Of a DNA stretch of 64,000 nt, positions 18,706 to 26,738 are shown piece after piece. The stretch is taken from positions 124,001 through 188,000 of the forward strand of contig NZ_FNJA01000005.1 of NCBI RefSeq assembly GCF_900104385.1, in the 5' to 3' direction. A program made the position numbers and the translations under genes. The notes below the pieces were generated by a model. It was not told the DNA's origin. It searched no databases and worked only from the letters and a program-made list of their open reading frames with translations. Every line of letters begins with the position of its first letter. Position 1 is the first letter of the stretch. The stretch comes from Rhodoferax sp. OV413 (lineage in GTDB: Bacteria; Pseudomonadota; Gammaproteobacteria; Burkholderiales; Burkholderiaceae_C).

Positions 18706-19590
18706 CTACGCGGTGACCACCTGCGACGCATGCGTCTGTGGCCGCCGCGCAGTGGCCGCACTGCCCATGGACGCGGCCATGATGCAGCCTATGGCCAGCC
18801 ATTGCTGGGGGTTCAGATGCTCGTCCAGCAGACCCACGGCCAGCACCGCAGCCACTGCCGGCTCCATGCTGATCATGATGCCGAAGGCTTCTTTGGGCAG
18901 GCGCTTCATCGCCACCATTTCCAATGAAATCGGCAGCGCGCTGGAAATGGCCGCCACGCACACGCCGACCAGCAGCACCGTGGGCGACAGCAGCGCTGCA
19001 CCGGCATGCGCAATACCCACTGGCACCACCACGATGGCCGCCACCAGCAGGCCCAGCGACACCGAATGCCCCGCATGCAGATGGCCAACCCGCTTGCCGA
19101 ACACGATGTACAGCGCCCACAGCACGGCCGTTCCCAGTGCGTACAGCACGCCCGTGGGGTCCAGATCGTTGCTGCTCAGGCCCAGGGGTAGCAGCATGCC
19201 CAGTCCCAGGCCGGCCAACGCCAGCCACACAAAGTCCACCATCCGGCGCGATGCTGCAATCGCCAAGGCCAGCGGCCCGGCGAACTCAATGGCCACGGCC
19301 AGCCCAAACGGCAAGGTGCGCAGCGACATGTAGAACATCAGGTTCATCACGCCCAGCGCAGCGCCGTAGCAGGCAATCGAGATGGCGTCCGCCCGCGACA
19401 GATGCCAACGCCAGGGCCGCCACAACAGCAGCAACAGCAGGGCCGAAAAACCCACCCGCACGGCCGTCGTGCCCTGCGCCCCCACTAACGGGAACAGCTG
19501 CTTGGCCCAGGACGTGCCAATGCCCAGCGCCGTCACCGCGCCCAGAACCGCCAAAAAAGGAATCGCCCGTTGGTACCGTGTAGAAGTCAT
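18706..19590 (-). CDS. EamA/DMT-family exporter, RhtA-like
   Basis: This 294-residue membrane protein has ten predicted helices in two EamA repeats, and its length matches RhtA (295), the E. coli threonine/homoserine exporter. Seen segments include VGAQGTTAVRVGFSALLLLL, NLMFYMSLRTLPFGLAVAIE and ALPISLEMVAMKRLPKEAFG, where the last is typical of RhtA and its close relatives. It is divergent from an Lrp/AsnC regulator across an 86-base gap, a common arrangement for regulated amino-acid exporters. The exact substrate is inference. Confidence 0.88.
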   Translation of the reverse strand: MTSTRYQRAIPFLAVLGAVTALGIGTSWAKQLFPLVGAQGTTAVRVGFSALLLLLLWRPWRWHLSRADAISIACYGAALGVMNLMFYMSLRTLPFGLAVAIEFAGPLALAIAASRRMVDFVWLALAGLGLGMLLPLGLSSNDLDPTGVLYALGTAVLWALYIVFGKRVGHLHAGHSVSLGLLVAAIVVVPVGIAHAGAALLSPTVLLVGVCVAAISSALPISLEMVAMKRLPKEAFGIMISMEPAVAAVLAVGLLDEHLNPQQWLAIGCIMAASMGSAATARRPQTHASQVVTA

Positions 19591-19591
19591 G

Positions 19592-19628
19592 GGCGAAAAT
19601 ATAAATCGCCAGACAGGTAGTTTTCGCT
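19592..19628. promoter_or_regulatory. Probable operator region between the RhtA-like exporter and Lrp regulator
   Basis: GGCGAAAATATAAATCGCC at 19592-19610 is a dyad with arms GGCGA/TCGCC around an AT-rich centre. The half-site recurs inverted as TTTTCGC at 19622-19628 and again as ATATTCGC near 19653. AT-rich dyads of this size are typical of Lrp/AsnC binding sites. The position, just upstream of the exporter start, suggests that the regulator at 19677 acts here. Confidence 0.45.
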
Positions 19629-19676
19629 ATAAAAACAGGCCACAAACGCAATATTCGCTCACAACTCTCCACCCAC

Positions 19677-20177
19677 ATGCCCGCCGCCCCGCCCCTTGAC
19701 GCGTTCGACATCGCCATCCTGGACATCCTGCAAAAGGACAACAGCGTGCCCCAGCGCGCGATTGCCGAAGCGGTGCACCTGTCGGCACCGGCGGTGCAGC
19801 GGCGCATCCGGCGGCTGCAAGACAGCGGCGTGATCCGCGCCAATGTGGCGGTGATCGACGCGGCCAAGGTCGGCCTGCCGCTGACCATCATCATCGAGCT
19901 GCACCTGGAGAACGAACGCCCCGACCGTACCGCCGCCATGCGCACCCGCATCGCCGCCGAACCCGCGGTGCAGCAGTGCTACAGCGTGACCGGCGAGGCC
20001 GACTACCTGCTGATCGTCACCGTGGCCTCGATGGCCGACTACGAGGCGCTGACGCGGCGGCTGTTCGAGGGCGACGACAACATCCGCCGCTTCCGTACCT
20101 CCGTCACCCTGGGCTGGCTGAAGTCCGGCCTGCAGCTGCCGCTGGACAAGGCGCTACCGAATGGTGCCGCCGGATAA
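19677..20177 (+). CDS. Lrp/AsnC family transcriptional regulator
   Basis: This 166-residue regulator has an N-terminal AsnC winged helix (FDIAILDILQKDNSVPQRAI and LSAPAVQRRIRRLQDSGVI, residues 8-55) and a C-terminal RAM ligand-binding domain (ITGEADYLL-type motif seen as SVTGEADYLLIVTVASMADY). Such proteins form octamers that respond to amino acids. The divergent RhtA-like exporter is the probable target. Ten or so residues after the RAM domain (LDKALPNGAAG) are variable. Confidence 0.93.
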   Translation: MPAAPPLDAFDIAILDILQKDNSVPQRAIAEAVHLSAPAVQRRIRRLQDSGVIRANVAVIDAAKVGLPLTIIIELHLENERPDRTAAMRTRIAAEPAVQQCYSVTGEADYLLIVTVASMADYEALTRRLFEGDDNIRRFRTSVTLGWLKSGLQLPLDKALPNGAAG

Positions 20178-20308
20178 ATTTAAAGAAAACAGGCCTTCAA
20201 CGCATGTAGAACCTGCGCAGGAAGCTACGTTTCTAATAGCAAAAAGCCATCTACCCGAAAAACCGGGAGCGACAAAACCGGCCTTGCCAAGCCCTACAAT
20301 CCGCGCTC

Positions 20309-20383
20309 CCCTTCGTAGTTCAATGGATAGAACGAGTGCCTCCTAAGTGCTAGATACAGGTTCGATTCCTGTCGAAGGGACCA
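20309..20383 (+). tRNA. tRNA-Arg (anticodon CCT)
   Basis: A full cloverleaf can be drawn. The acceptor CCCTTCG pairs with CGAAGGG, the D arm contains TAGTTCAATGGATAGAA, and the anticodon stem AGTGC/GTGCT holds the loop CTCCTAA with anticodon CCT, reading AGG. The T arm is ACAGG-TTCGATT-CCTGT. The discriminator is A and the 3' CCA is encoded. Confidence 0.93.
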
Positions 20384-20494
20384 GGCTTTTGTAGCAGCAG
20401 GTAAAGCCGGCCCCTGGCGCCCGGCTCGGCGCTAGAGTGGCTCCGCTGTGCATGCAAATGCATGCGCGGCGCTTCAACCACTCGAAAGGCAAAC

Positions 20495-20707
20495 ATGGCC
20501 GTCAGCTCCGTCACTTCCGCCAGCGCCGTGCCCGCACCGCAAAAGGCCAGCGCGACCGCCCCCGTCGATACCAAGAAGACCGCCAGCAAAGACAGCACGG
20601 CGGGTGAAGCCGCTCCGAGCGCAAATTTCAATGTGAAGATGCCGCCGCAGCCCACCTCGAATGCGCTGGGGCACACCATTGGCCAGCATCTGAATCTGCA
20701 GGCCTAG
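20495..20707 (+). CDS. Small hypothetical protein, 70 residues
   Basis: The ATG at 20495 follows AAAGG and opens a 70-residue frame rich in Ala, Ser, Thr, Lys and Pro (MAVSSVTSASAVPAPQKAS...), with a more ordered tail MPPQPTSNALGHTIGQHLNL. There is no signal peptide or membrane segment. The low-complexity first part looks disordered. I do not recognise a family. It lies 110 bases after the tRNA-Arg gene, followed by a dispersed repeat. It could be a real small gene or a chance frame. Confidence 0.5.
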   Translation: MAVSSVTSASAVPAPQKASATAPVDTKKTASKDSTAGEAAPSANFNVKMPPQPTSNALGHTIGQHLNLQA

Positions 20708-20710
20708 CCG

Positions 20711-20782
20711 CAAAAATACTAGCGAAATAGGGCTGTAGCACATATACATACTGCGCCAGTCGCTATACATAAAGTAGCAATT
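20711..20782. repeat. Dispersed short repeat, copy H (degenerate)
   Basis: CAAAAATACTAGCGAAATAG then GGCTGTAGCAC, TACTGCGCCAGTCGCTATAC and TAAAGTAGCAATT keep the order of landmarks of the repeat family (AT flank, TAGC core, TACTGCGC, GCTAT flank) with several changes. It fills the gap between the 70-residue gene and the 3' end of the PAS sensor gene. Confidence 0.5.
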
Positions 20783-20819
20783 CGTCATTTACCGACTGCC
20801 ACAGCAGGACGCGAATTCC

Positions 20820-22400
20820 TTAGGTCTTCAGCTCCCGGCCCACTTGCTCCAGGTCGCGCACCCGCTGCGACAGCTCGGCGTTGAGGGCCTGGATTTTTTC
20901 CTCGGCCTGCTTGCGCTCGGTGATGTCCGAACCCAGCACGTAGTAGCCCTCGACCTGGCCGTAGCTATCCCGCTTGGGCATGTAGCGGATGACCTGCCAG
21001 ACGCCGGGAAAGGGCTGCCAGTCGTAGCCCTGGGGCTGGCCTTTCAGTACCTCGGCAACCATCGGGCTGACCACCGCGTAGCGTTCGGGGCCGAGGATTT
21101 CGCGCACGGTGCGGCCAGCAATGTCGGTCTGCCCGGGCGCGAAGCGCTGCAGGTAGGGCTTGTTCACATACACATAGCGCTGCTGCGCATCGACATAGGC
21201 AATCAGGGCCGGCACATTGCTGATCACGCTGCGCAGATGCTCCTGGCTTTCCTGCAGCTGCACCGTGCGCTCTTGCACGCGCTGCTCAAGCAATAGGTTG
21301 TGGTCGCGTATGCTGCGCTGGACTTGGCGGGGCGTGGTTTCGTCGCGGAACACCAGCACCACGCCGCGCACCAGCCCCTGGGCGTCGCGGATGGGCGCCG
21401 CACTGTCGGCAATCGGGCATTCGCTGCCATTGCGGTGGACCAGCAACGTGTGGTTGGCCAGCTCTTGCAGGGTGCCGGTCGCAAGCACCCGGTCGACCGG
21501 CACCTCGGCGGGCTGGCGGGTCTGCTCGTTGATGATGCAAAACACCTCGTTGACTGGGCGCCCGCGGGCCTGGGCCAACGGCCAGCCGGTCAGCCGCTCG
21601 GCCAGCGGATTCATGCGGGTGATGCGGCCGTCGATGTCCGTCGCCAGCACCGCATCGCCGATGGAGTGCAGCAGGGCGGACAGGCTGTCTTCGTTATCGG
21701 CCAGCGCACGCTGGCTGGCATCGGCGATGCGCAACTGGCGCCGGATCAGGGCATAGGTGGACACCAGCAAAACCAGCAGCAACAGCGTGGCCAGCGCGCC
21801 CGAGACCAGCAGGGTTTGGCGGCCGTGCTGCTGCTCGGCGCTGCGCAGGGCCAGCAGACGGGTCTCCTCCGCCTCCATCTCGCGCAGCAGCCGGTAGGTG
21901 CGTTCGCGGGTTTCGCGCAGCGGCGCGGTCGCCACAAACGCGGTCGCCGCCTCCTGCCCCTGGGTCTTGCGCAACCACTCCACATGCTTGGATATCTCGA
22001 TCCGCTGGTTGACCACGGCACGCAAGCCGTTCCAGCGCTGCTGCTGTTCGGGGTTGTCCCGCGTCAGCTGCTGTATTTTTTGCAGCACCGCTTCCCGGGT
22101 GGCAATGGTGGCATCGCGTTCCAGCAGCTGGGCCACGTCGCCGGTGAGCCGGTAGTTCTGGGTGCTGAACTCCACCTGCAGCGTATCCGCGCGGGCGCGG
22201 GCGATGTTGGTGATCACCTCCTGGGTGTGCGCCACCCAGCGCGCGGCTTCAGAGGCTTCTTTTTCCAACTGCCAGGTGATGGCAAACAGCGCGACCACCA
22301 CCAGCACGGCAGCCGTAAAGGCGATGAGGATCTTGGCCTCAAAACTGGAGCGTTGTGGTACCGCGGTGATCCCCATGCTGGCCTTCAGAATTTTTTTCAT
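20820..22400 (-). CDS. CHASE3-PAS-PAS membrane sensor protein lacking a kinase domain
   Basis: This 526-residue protein has one membrane helix near residues 22-42 (ILIAFTAAVLVVVALFAITW), a periplasmic CHASE3 four-helix domain to about residue 190, a second helix (LLVSGALATLLLLVLLVSTY), a PAS domain (about 235-345, with SIGDAVLATDIDGRITRMNP), a coiled coil and a second PAS domain (about 385-500, with GYYVLGSDITERKQAEEK). It then stops after a coiled coil, AELSQRVRDLEQVGREL. Homologous sensors continue here into HisKA and HATPase domains, so this looks like a histidine kinase that lost its transmitter; a repeat lies just beyond the stop. The start at 22400 (MKKILKASMG) is preferred; the frame is open 49 codons further. 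Confidence 0.85.
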   Translation of the reverse strand: MKKILKASMGITAVPQRSSFEAKILIAFTAAVLVVVALFAITWQLEKEASEAARWVAHTQEVITNIARARADTLQVEFSTQNYRLTGDVAQLLERDATIATREAVLQKIQQLTRDNPEQQQRWNGLRAVVNQRIEISKHVEWLRKTQGQEAATAFVATAPLRETRERTYRLLREMEAEETRLLALRSAEQQHGRQTLLVSGALATLLLLVLLVSTYALIRRQLRIADASQRALADNEDSLSALLHSIGDAVLATDIDGRITRMNPLAERLTGWPLAQARGRPVNEVFCIINEQTRQPAEVPVDRVLATGTLQELANHTLLVHRNGSECPIADSAAPIRDAQGLVRGVVLVFRDETTPRQVQRSIRDHNLLLEQRVQERTVQLQESQEHLRSVISNVPALIAYVDAQQRYVYVNKPYLQRFAPGQTDIAGRTVREILGPERYAVVSPMVAEVLKGQPQGYDWQPFPGVWQVIRYMPKRDSYGQVEGYYVLGSDITERKQAEEKIQALNAELSQRVRDLEQVGRELKT

Positions 22401-22542
22401 TCTGCCACCGGTTGTTACAAACTCCCTAGCCAGAATCATCCATTCTGTTGATGTACCTCCACCAGAGCCCGCTGGTGCAGTCCATCCGGTATGCTGCTGC
22501 AACCTTTGCACAAAAAGAAGCCCCAGCGCATATCGGATGTAC

Positions 22543-22570
22543 AGCAACAGCTATTGAAAGAGTAGCAAAC
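22543..22570 (+). repeat. Dispersed repeat fragment, copy J
   Basis: CAACAGCTATTGAAAGAGTA followed by GCAAAC resembles one half of the repeat (compare copy I, AGCTATTGAAACCATAGCA). It lies immediately before the osmC-like start codon. Confidence 0.35.
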
Positions 22571-22573
22571 ACC

Positions 22574-23038
22574 ATGCCCCACCACACCGCCACCATTGTC
22601 TGGCAGCGCGATGCGCAAGCCTTTACCGACCACCGCTACAGCCGCCGCCACAGCTGGCACTTCGATGGCGGTGCCCAGGTAACCGCGTCTTCATCGCCCC
22701 ATGTGGTGCGGCTGCCGTTCTCCGACCCGGCGGCGGTAGACCCGGAAGAAGCGTTCATCGCCGCCCTCTCCAGCTGCCACATGCTGTGGTTTCTGGACCT
22801 GGCCGCCCGGGCCGGCTGGGTGGTCGACAGCTACCGCGACGCCGCCACCGGCCTGATGGCCCGCAACAGCCAGGGCCGCATGGCCATGACCCAGGTGACG
22901 CTGCACCCCGCCGTGCAGTTCGCCGGCGACCGGCAGCCCAGCCGCGAAGAACTGGAACAACTGCACCACGCTGCCCATGCCGAGTGCTACATCGCCAACT
23001 CGGTGACTACCGAGGTGCTGTGCGAGCCGGTGTTCTAA
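22574..23038 (+). CDS. OsmC/Ohr family peroxidase-like protein
   Basis: This 154-residue protein of the OsmC superfamily reads ATIVWQRDAQAFTDHRYSRR at the N-terminus, DPEEAFIAALSSCHMLWFLD with the first reactive-type Cys, and AHAECYIANSVTTEVLC with the second. OsmC/Ohr enzymes reduce organic hydroperoxides using this Cys pair. It fits the YhfA-like OsmC branch more than Ohr itself. The ATG at 22574 (MPHHTATI) was chosen because upstream codons are family-unlike and lie in a repeat fragment. Confidence 0.88.
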   Translation: MPHHTATIVWQRDAQAFTDHRYSRRHSWHFDGGAQVTASSSPHVVRLPFSDPAAVDPEEAFIAALSSCHMLWFLDLAARAGWVVDSYRDAATGLMARNSQGRMAMTQVTLHPAVQFAGDRQPSREELEQLHHAAHAECYIANSVTTEVLCEPVF

Positions 23039-23085
23039 AGAAAATCACCCATTGCGTTACCTGCGCATTGGCCGCTGGCGGGAAA

Positions 23086-23826
23086 CTACAAACTGGTCCG
23101 CAAAGCCTGGACCTGCGCGTGAAGATCCTGCGCCCAGGTCCGGCGATCGCGGCCCTGGGCGTGCTCGGCCGGGCCATACAGCACATCGGCCCCCAGGGTG
23201 GTGGCGCTGAGGGTGCGCCAGAGCGAGCCCAGCAGGGTCTCGTCGCCCACAAAGCTGGGGGCGAAGTGCAGCGCCCCGGTATGCACATCGACAAAGCGCA
23301 GCGCCAACGGCTGCACCGGCACATTGGCCGAGATCGCCGCTTGCAGCAGGTTGGCGTGGAACGGCAGCAGGCTGCGGCCGTCGCCGGTCGTGCCTTCGGG
23401 GAAGACGGCAATCACATCGCCGGCGCGCAGGCTCTCCACCATGTGGTGCACCACGCGCATGGCGTCGCGGCGCGACTCGCGCTCGATGTACAGCGTGCCC
23501 GAAGCCGTGGCCAAGGTGCCAACGACGGGCCACTGCTTGACGTCGGCTTTGGACACAAAGCGGCAGTAGCCGGCCGCGTGTATGACCGCAATGTCCAGCC
23601 ACGAAATGTGGTTGGCCACCAGCAGCAACGGGCCTTGGCTGGGCGGTGTGCCGCTGACCCGTAGGCGTATGCCCAGCACGCGCAGCAGCTGCTGTGACCA
23701 GGCTTGCACCTGCCGGCCGCGCTCGGCGTTGTCCATCTGGGGGAAATGCCGGCGGATGGTCCACCAGCCGGTAGCGATGTGCAGCAGCAAGTGCAGCAAC
23801 TTGGCAAGAACGCGAAACAAGCGCAT
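23086..23826 (-). CDS. plsC: 1-acyl-sn-glycerol-3-phosphate acyltransferase
   Basis: This 246-residue acyltransferase of the PlsC family adds the second acyl chain in phosphatidic acid synthesis. Motif I is NHISWLD with the catalytic His and Asp (about residues 72-78), motif III is VIAVFPEGTTGDGRSLLPFH, and an N-terminal hydrophobic helix (LAKLLHLLLHIATGWW) anchors it at the membrane. It is last in the direction of the yqgE-ruvX-pyr cluster, separated from pyrC' by the hairpin repeat at 23836, so read-through co-expression is uncertain. Confidence 0.92.
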   Translation of the reverse strand: MRLFRVLAKLLHLLLHIATGWWTIRRHFPQMDNAERGRQVQAWSQQLLRVLGIRLRVSGTPPSQGPLLLVANHISWLDIAVIHAAGYCRFVSKADVKQWPVVGTLATASGTLYIERESRRDAMRVVHHMVESLRAGDVIAVFPEGTTGDGRSLLPFHANLLQAAISANVPVQPLALRFVDVHTGALHFAPSFVGDETLLGSLWRTLSATTLGADVLYGPAEHAQGRDRRTWAQDLHAQVQALRTSL

Positions 23827-23835
23827 CAGGAATTT

Positions 23836-23891
23836 ATAAAAATAATGCTGCTAGCGCAGGTACTATCTGCGCTAGCAGCTACTATTTTTAT
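23836..23891. repeat. Dispersed short repeat, copy D: long perfect hairpin
   Basis: Outer arms ATAAAAATA (23836-23844) and TATTTTTAT (23883-23891) and inner arms GCTGCTAGCGCAG and CTGCGCTAGCAGC are perfectly complementary around a short loop. This is the most regular copy in the window and gives the best picture of the intact element. On the minus strand it follows pyrC' and ends in a T-rich arm, so it may also work as a terminator or mRNA-stabilising hairpin. Confidence 0.85.
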
Positions 23892-25195
23892 AGTGCATCG
23901 CGGTGGGATTCGAAGGCCACATGGCCGGCCACCACGGCACAGCGCACGCGGCCGGGCAGCTCGTAGCCGGAGAACGGCGTGTGCTTGCCCTGGCTGCGCA
24001 AGGTGTCGGCGGCCACGGTCCAGCTGGCGGCGGGATCGAAGATGCAGAGGTCGGCCACACCGCCTTCGACCAGCTGGCCCAGGCTGGCCTGCAGCGTGCC
24101 CAGGCTGCTGCCCAGCACAGCGGCGGGCGCGCAGGTAACGGCGGCCAGCGCGCGCTGCAGTGGCACGCCGTCGTCCTGGCTCCATTTCAGCGCCAGGCTC
24201 AGCAGCAGCTCCAGGCCGGTGGCACCGGGTTCGGCTTCGGCAAACGGCAAGGCCTTGGCATCGGCTTCGACCGGTGTGTGGTCGGACACCAGGGCGTCGA
24301 TCGTGCCGTCGGCCAGCGCGGCACGCAGGGCATCGCGGTCGCGCTGCTGGCGCAGCGGCGGGCTCAGGCGGGCCCGGCTGTCGAAGTAGCCGATGTCGGC
24401 CTCGGTCAGGTGCAGTGAGTTGATGCTGACGTCGCAGCTCACGCGCAGGCCATCGGCCTTGGCCTGGCGCACCAGGGCGATGCCGGCGGCGCTGCTGATG
24501 CGGCACAGGTGCACGCGGGCGCCGGTGGTCTTCATCAGCTCGAAAATGGTGTGCAGTGCAATGGTTTCGGCTATGACAGGCACCCCGCTCAGGCCCATGC
24601 GCGTGGCCAATGCACCGCTGGCGGCCACGCCTTTGCCCAGGTGCAGCTCTTGCGGGCGCAGCCAGACCGCGTAGTCGAAGGTGGCCGCGTACTGCAGCGC
24701 GCGCTGCAGTACCTGGGTGTTGCCCAGCGCCACCTCGGCCTGGCTGAAGCCTATGCAGCCGGCCTCGGTCAGCTCGACCATCTCGGTCAGCACCTCGCCC
24801 TTTAGGCCGCGGGTCAGCGCGCCCAGCGGGAACAGGCGCGACTGGTGGTTCTTCTTGGCGCGGAACTTCAGCATCTGCACCAGGCCGGATTCATCCAGCA
24901 CCGGGTCGGTATCGGGCGGGCAGACCAGGCTGGTCACACCACCGGCGGCCGCCGCGGCCATTTCGCTTTCCATCATGCCTTCGTGCTCGTAGCCGGGCTC
25001 GCGCAGGCGCGCACACAGATCGACCAGGCCGGGCAGCACGATGCAGCCGCTGGCGTCGACCACGCGGTCGGGCTGGAAGTCGGGTACATCGCGGCCGATG
25101 GCGATGATGCGGCCGGCGGCGATGGCGATGGGGCCGGTGGTGTCCAGCCCGCTGGCCGGGTCAATGGTGCGGCCGTGTTGGATCAGGGTCTTCAT
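23888..25195 (-). CDS. pyrC': Dihydroorotase-like protein PyrC' (non-catalytic partner of PyrB)
   Basis: This 435-residue amidohydrolase-fold protein has the full dihydroorotase length (IDPASGL near residues 11-17, ending in SGYELPGRVRCAVVAGHVAF), but the metal site is gone. The usual HxH is Cys61-Ala62-Arg63 (DLCARLREPG), the FSDDG-type aspartate region reads GFSQAEVAL, the later His in HVCH reads HLCRIS, and the PHH region reads SINSL. Only the SDHTPV aspartate remains. In Pseudomonas, PyrC' of this kind has no dihydroorotase activity but holds the PyrB aspartate transcarbamoylase dodecamer together. The next upstream gene is pyrB, which supports the same role. A separate active PyrC should exist elsewhere. 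Confidence 0.92.
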   Translation of the reverse strand: MKTLIQHGRTIDPASGLDTTGPIAIAAGRIIAIGRDVPDFQPDRVVDASGCIVLPGLVDLCARLREPGYEHEGMMESEMAAAAAGGVTSLVCPPDTDPVLDESGLVQMLKFRAKKNHQSRLFPLGALTRGLKGEVLTEMVELTEAGCIGFSQAEVALGNTQVLQRALQYAATFDYAVWLRPQELHLGKGVAASGALATRMGLSGVPVIAETIALHTIFELMKTTGARVHLCRISSAAGIALVRQAKADGLRVSCDVSINSLHLTEADIGYFDSRARLSPPLRQQRDRDALRAALADGTIDALVSDHTPVEADAKALPFAEAEPGATGLELLLSLALKWSQDDGVPLQRALAAVTCAPAAVLGSSLGTLQASLGQLVEGGVADLCIFDPAASWTVAADTLRSQGKHTPFSGYELPGRVRCAVVAGHVAFESHRDAL

Positions 25196-25196
25196 A

Positions 25197-25260
25197 TTTT
25201 TAAACCAAATAGGGCTCTGGTGCAGGTACTACCTGCGCTAGCAGCTATGGATTGAATAGC
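25197..25260. repeat. Dispersed short repeat, copy E, between pyrB and pyrC'
   Basis: AAATAGGGCTCTGGTGCAGG then TACTACCTGCGCTAGCAGCT and ATGGATTGAATAGC match copy D in the core GCAGGTACTA-CTGCGCTAGCAGCTA. It occupies almost all of the 73-base gap between the two pyr genes, leaving little room for other signals. Confidence 0.8.
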
Positions 25261-25268
25261 AAACACGG

Positions 25269-26231
25269 TCACGCTTCATTCCCGGCGACGATGCCCATCA
25301 CCGCCATGCGCACCGCGATGCCGAAAGTGACTTGCGGCAGGATCACGCTTTGCTTGCCGTCGACCACGGCGGAGTCGATCTCCACGCCGCGGTTGATCGG
25401 GCCGGGGTGCATGACGATGGCATCGGGCTTGGCCAGGGCCAGCTTCTCGGGCGTCAGGCCGAAGCTGCGGAAGAACTCCTGGCTGGACGGCAGCAGCGCG
25501 CCGCTCATGCGCTCGTTCTGCAGGCGCAGCATGATGACCACGTCGCAGTCCTTGATGCCCTCTTCCAGCGTGTGGCAGACGCGCACGCCCATTTGCGCCA
25601 TGTCGCTGGGCACCAGGGTCTTGGGGCCGACCACGCGGACTTCGGCGCAGCCTAGCGTTGTCAACGCGTGGATGTCGGAGCGCGCCACGCGCGAGTGCAG
25701 CACATCGCCGACGATGGCCACGGTAAGGTTGCTGAAGTCTTTCTTGTAGTGCCGGATGGTGTACATGTCCAGCAGGCCCTGCGTGGGGTGCGCGTGGCGG
25801 CCGTCGCCGGCATTCACCACGTGGACGTGCGGCGCGACGTGCTGGGCGATCAGATACGGCGCGCCAGATTCGCTGTGCCGCACCACGAACACGTCGGCAG
25901 CCATGGCGCTGAGGTTGGCAATCGTGTCCAGCAGCGATTCGCCCTTGGCGGCGCTGGAGCGGGCGATGTCCAGGTTGATCACGTCGGCACTCAGGCGGGT
26001 GGCGGCGATCTCGAAGGTGGTACGGGTACGGGTGCTGTTCTCGAAGAACAGGTTGAACACGCTTTTACCGCGCAGCAGCGGCACCTTCTTGACCTCGCGG
26101 TCATTGACGCTGACGAAGTTGGCGGCGGTGTCCAGGATCTGCGTCAGGATGTCCTTGGGCAGGCCTTCGGTGGACAGCAGGTGGATCAGCTCGCCGTGCT
26201 TGTTGAGTTGGGGGTTGCGTTTGTAAAGCAT
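25269..26231 (-). CDS. pyrB: Aspartate carbamoyltransferase catalytic subunit
   Basis: This 320-residue enzyme joins carbamoyl phosphate and aspartate, the first committed step of pyrimidine synthesis. The carbamoyl-phosphate loop [18 protein letters not shown] (about residues 60-77) and [13 protein letters not shown] are intact, as is [11 protein letters not shown] near the C-terminus. With no pyrI in the neighbourhood and an inactive PyrC' directly downstream, a class A PyrB-PyrC' complex is expected. It is preceded by pyrR at 6 bases. Confidence 0.96.
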   Translation of the reverse strand: MLYKRNPQLNKHGELIHLLSTEGLPKDILTQILDTAANFVSVNDREVKKVPLLRGKSVFNLFFENSTRTRTTFEIAATRLSADVINLDIARSSAAKGESLLDTIANLSAMAADVFVVRHSESGAPYLIAQHVAPHVHVVNAGDGRHAHPTQGLLDMYTIRHYKKDFSNLTVAIVGDVLHSRVARSDIHALTTLGCAEVRVVGPKTLVPSDMAQMGVRVCHTLEEGIKDCDVVIMLRLQNERMSGALLPSSQEFFRSFGLTPEKLALAKPDAIVMHPGPINRGVEIDSAVVDGKQSVILPQVTFGIAVRMAVMGIVAGNEA

Positions 26232-26237
26232 GGGGGG

Positions 26238-26738
26238 TCAGCCTTCGACGTTGAAGCTGAAGGCACCGGCCGCACTGCGCGCCAGCGCTAGCTGCTGGCT
26301 GGCCGGCAAGGCCACGCGCGAAGCGGCGAAATCGGGTTGGATCGGCAGCTCGCGCCCGCCACGATCCACCAGCACCGCCAGGCGCACGGCGGCGGGGCGG
26401 CCGAAGTCAAACAGCTCGTTGATGACAGCGCGGATGGTGCGGCCGGTGTAGAGCACGTCGTCCAGCAGGATGATGTCGGCGCCGTTCACATCGAAAGACA
26501 GCGCGGTCTGGCCGCCGCTGCCCGAGACCATGCCGCGCTGGGAAAAGTCGTCGCGGTGCATGGCGCTGGAAATCACGCCGGGCTTGCCCGGCAATTGCAG
26601 GTCAGCCTGCAGACGCTCGGCCAGCCAGGCGCCGCCGGAGGTGATGCCGACCAAGCGGGTGTCGGATTTGAGCAAGGCCTTAACGCCCCGCAACAGCTCG
26701 AGGTACAGCGCCTCGGCATCCAGCATGAGTGTGCTCAC
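26238..26738 (-). CDS. pyrR: Bifunctional pyr operon regulator / uracil phosphoribosyltransferase
   Basis: This 166-residue type I phosphoribosyltransferase has the PRPP-binding loop in IILLDDVLYTGRTIRAVINE and the N-terminal GITSGGAWLAERL. PyrR proteins in Gram-positives bind mRNA to attenuate pyr genes; the role in betaproteobacteria is less clear. Its ATG overlaps the ruvX stop (ATGA) and it precedes pyrB, so it belongs to the same transcription unit. Confidence 0.94.
   Translation of the reverse strand: MSTLMLDAEALYLELLRGVKALLKSDTRLVGITSGGAWLAERLQADLQLPGKPGVISSAMHRDDFSQRGMVSGSGGQTALSFDVNGADIILLDDVLYTGRTIRAVINELFDFGRPAAVRLAVLVDRGGRELPIQPDFAASRVALPASQQLALARSAAGAFSFNVEG

Noticed and set aside
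20450-20465. GCATGCAAATGCATGC palindrome downstream of the tRNA-Arg gene
   Set aside because: It is short and built from a self-complementary hexamer, with no integrase or second copy to suggest an attachment site.
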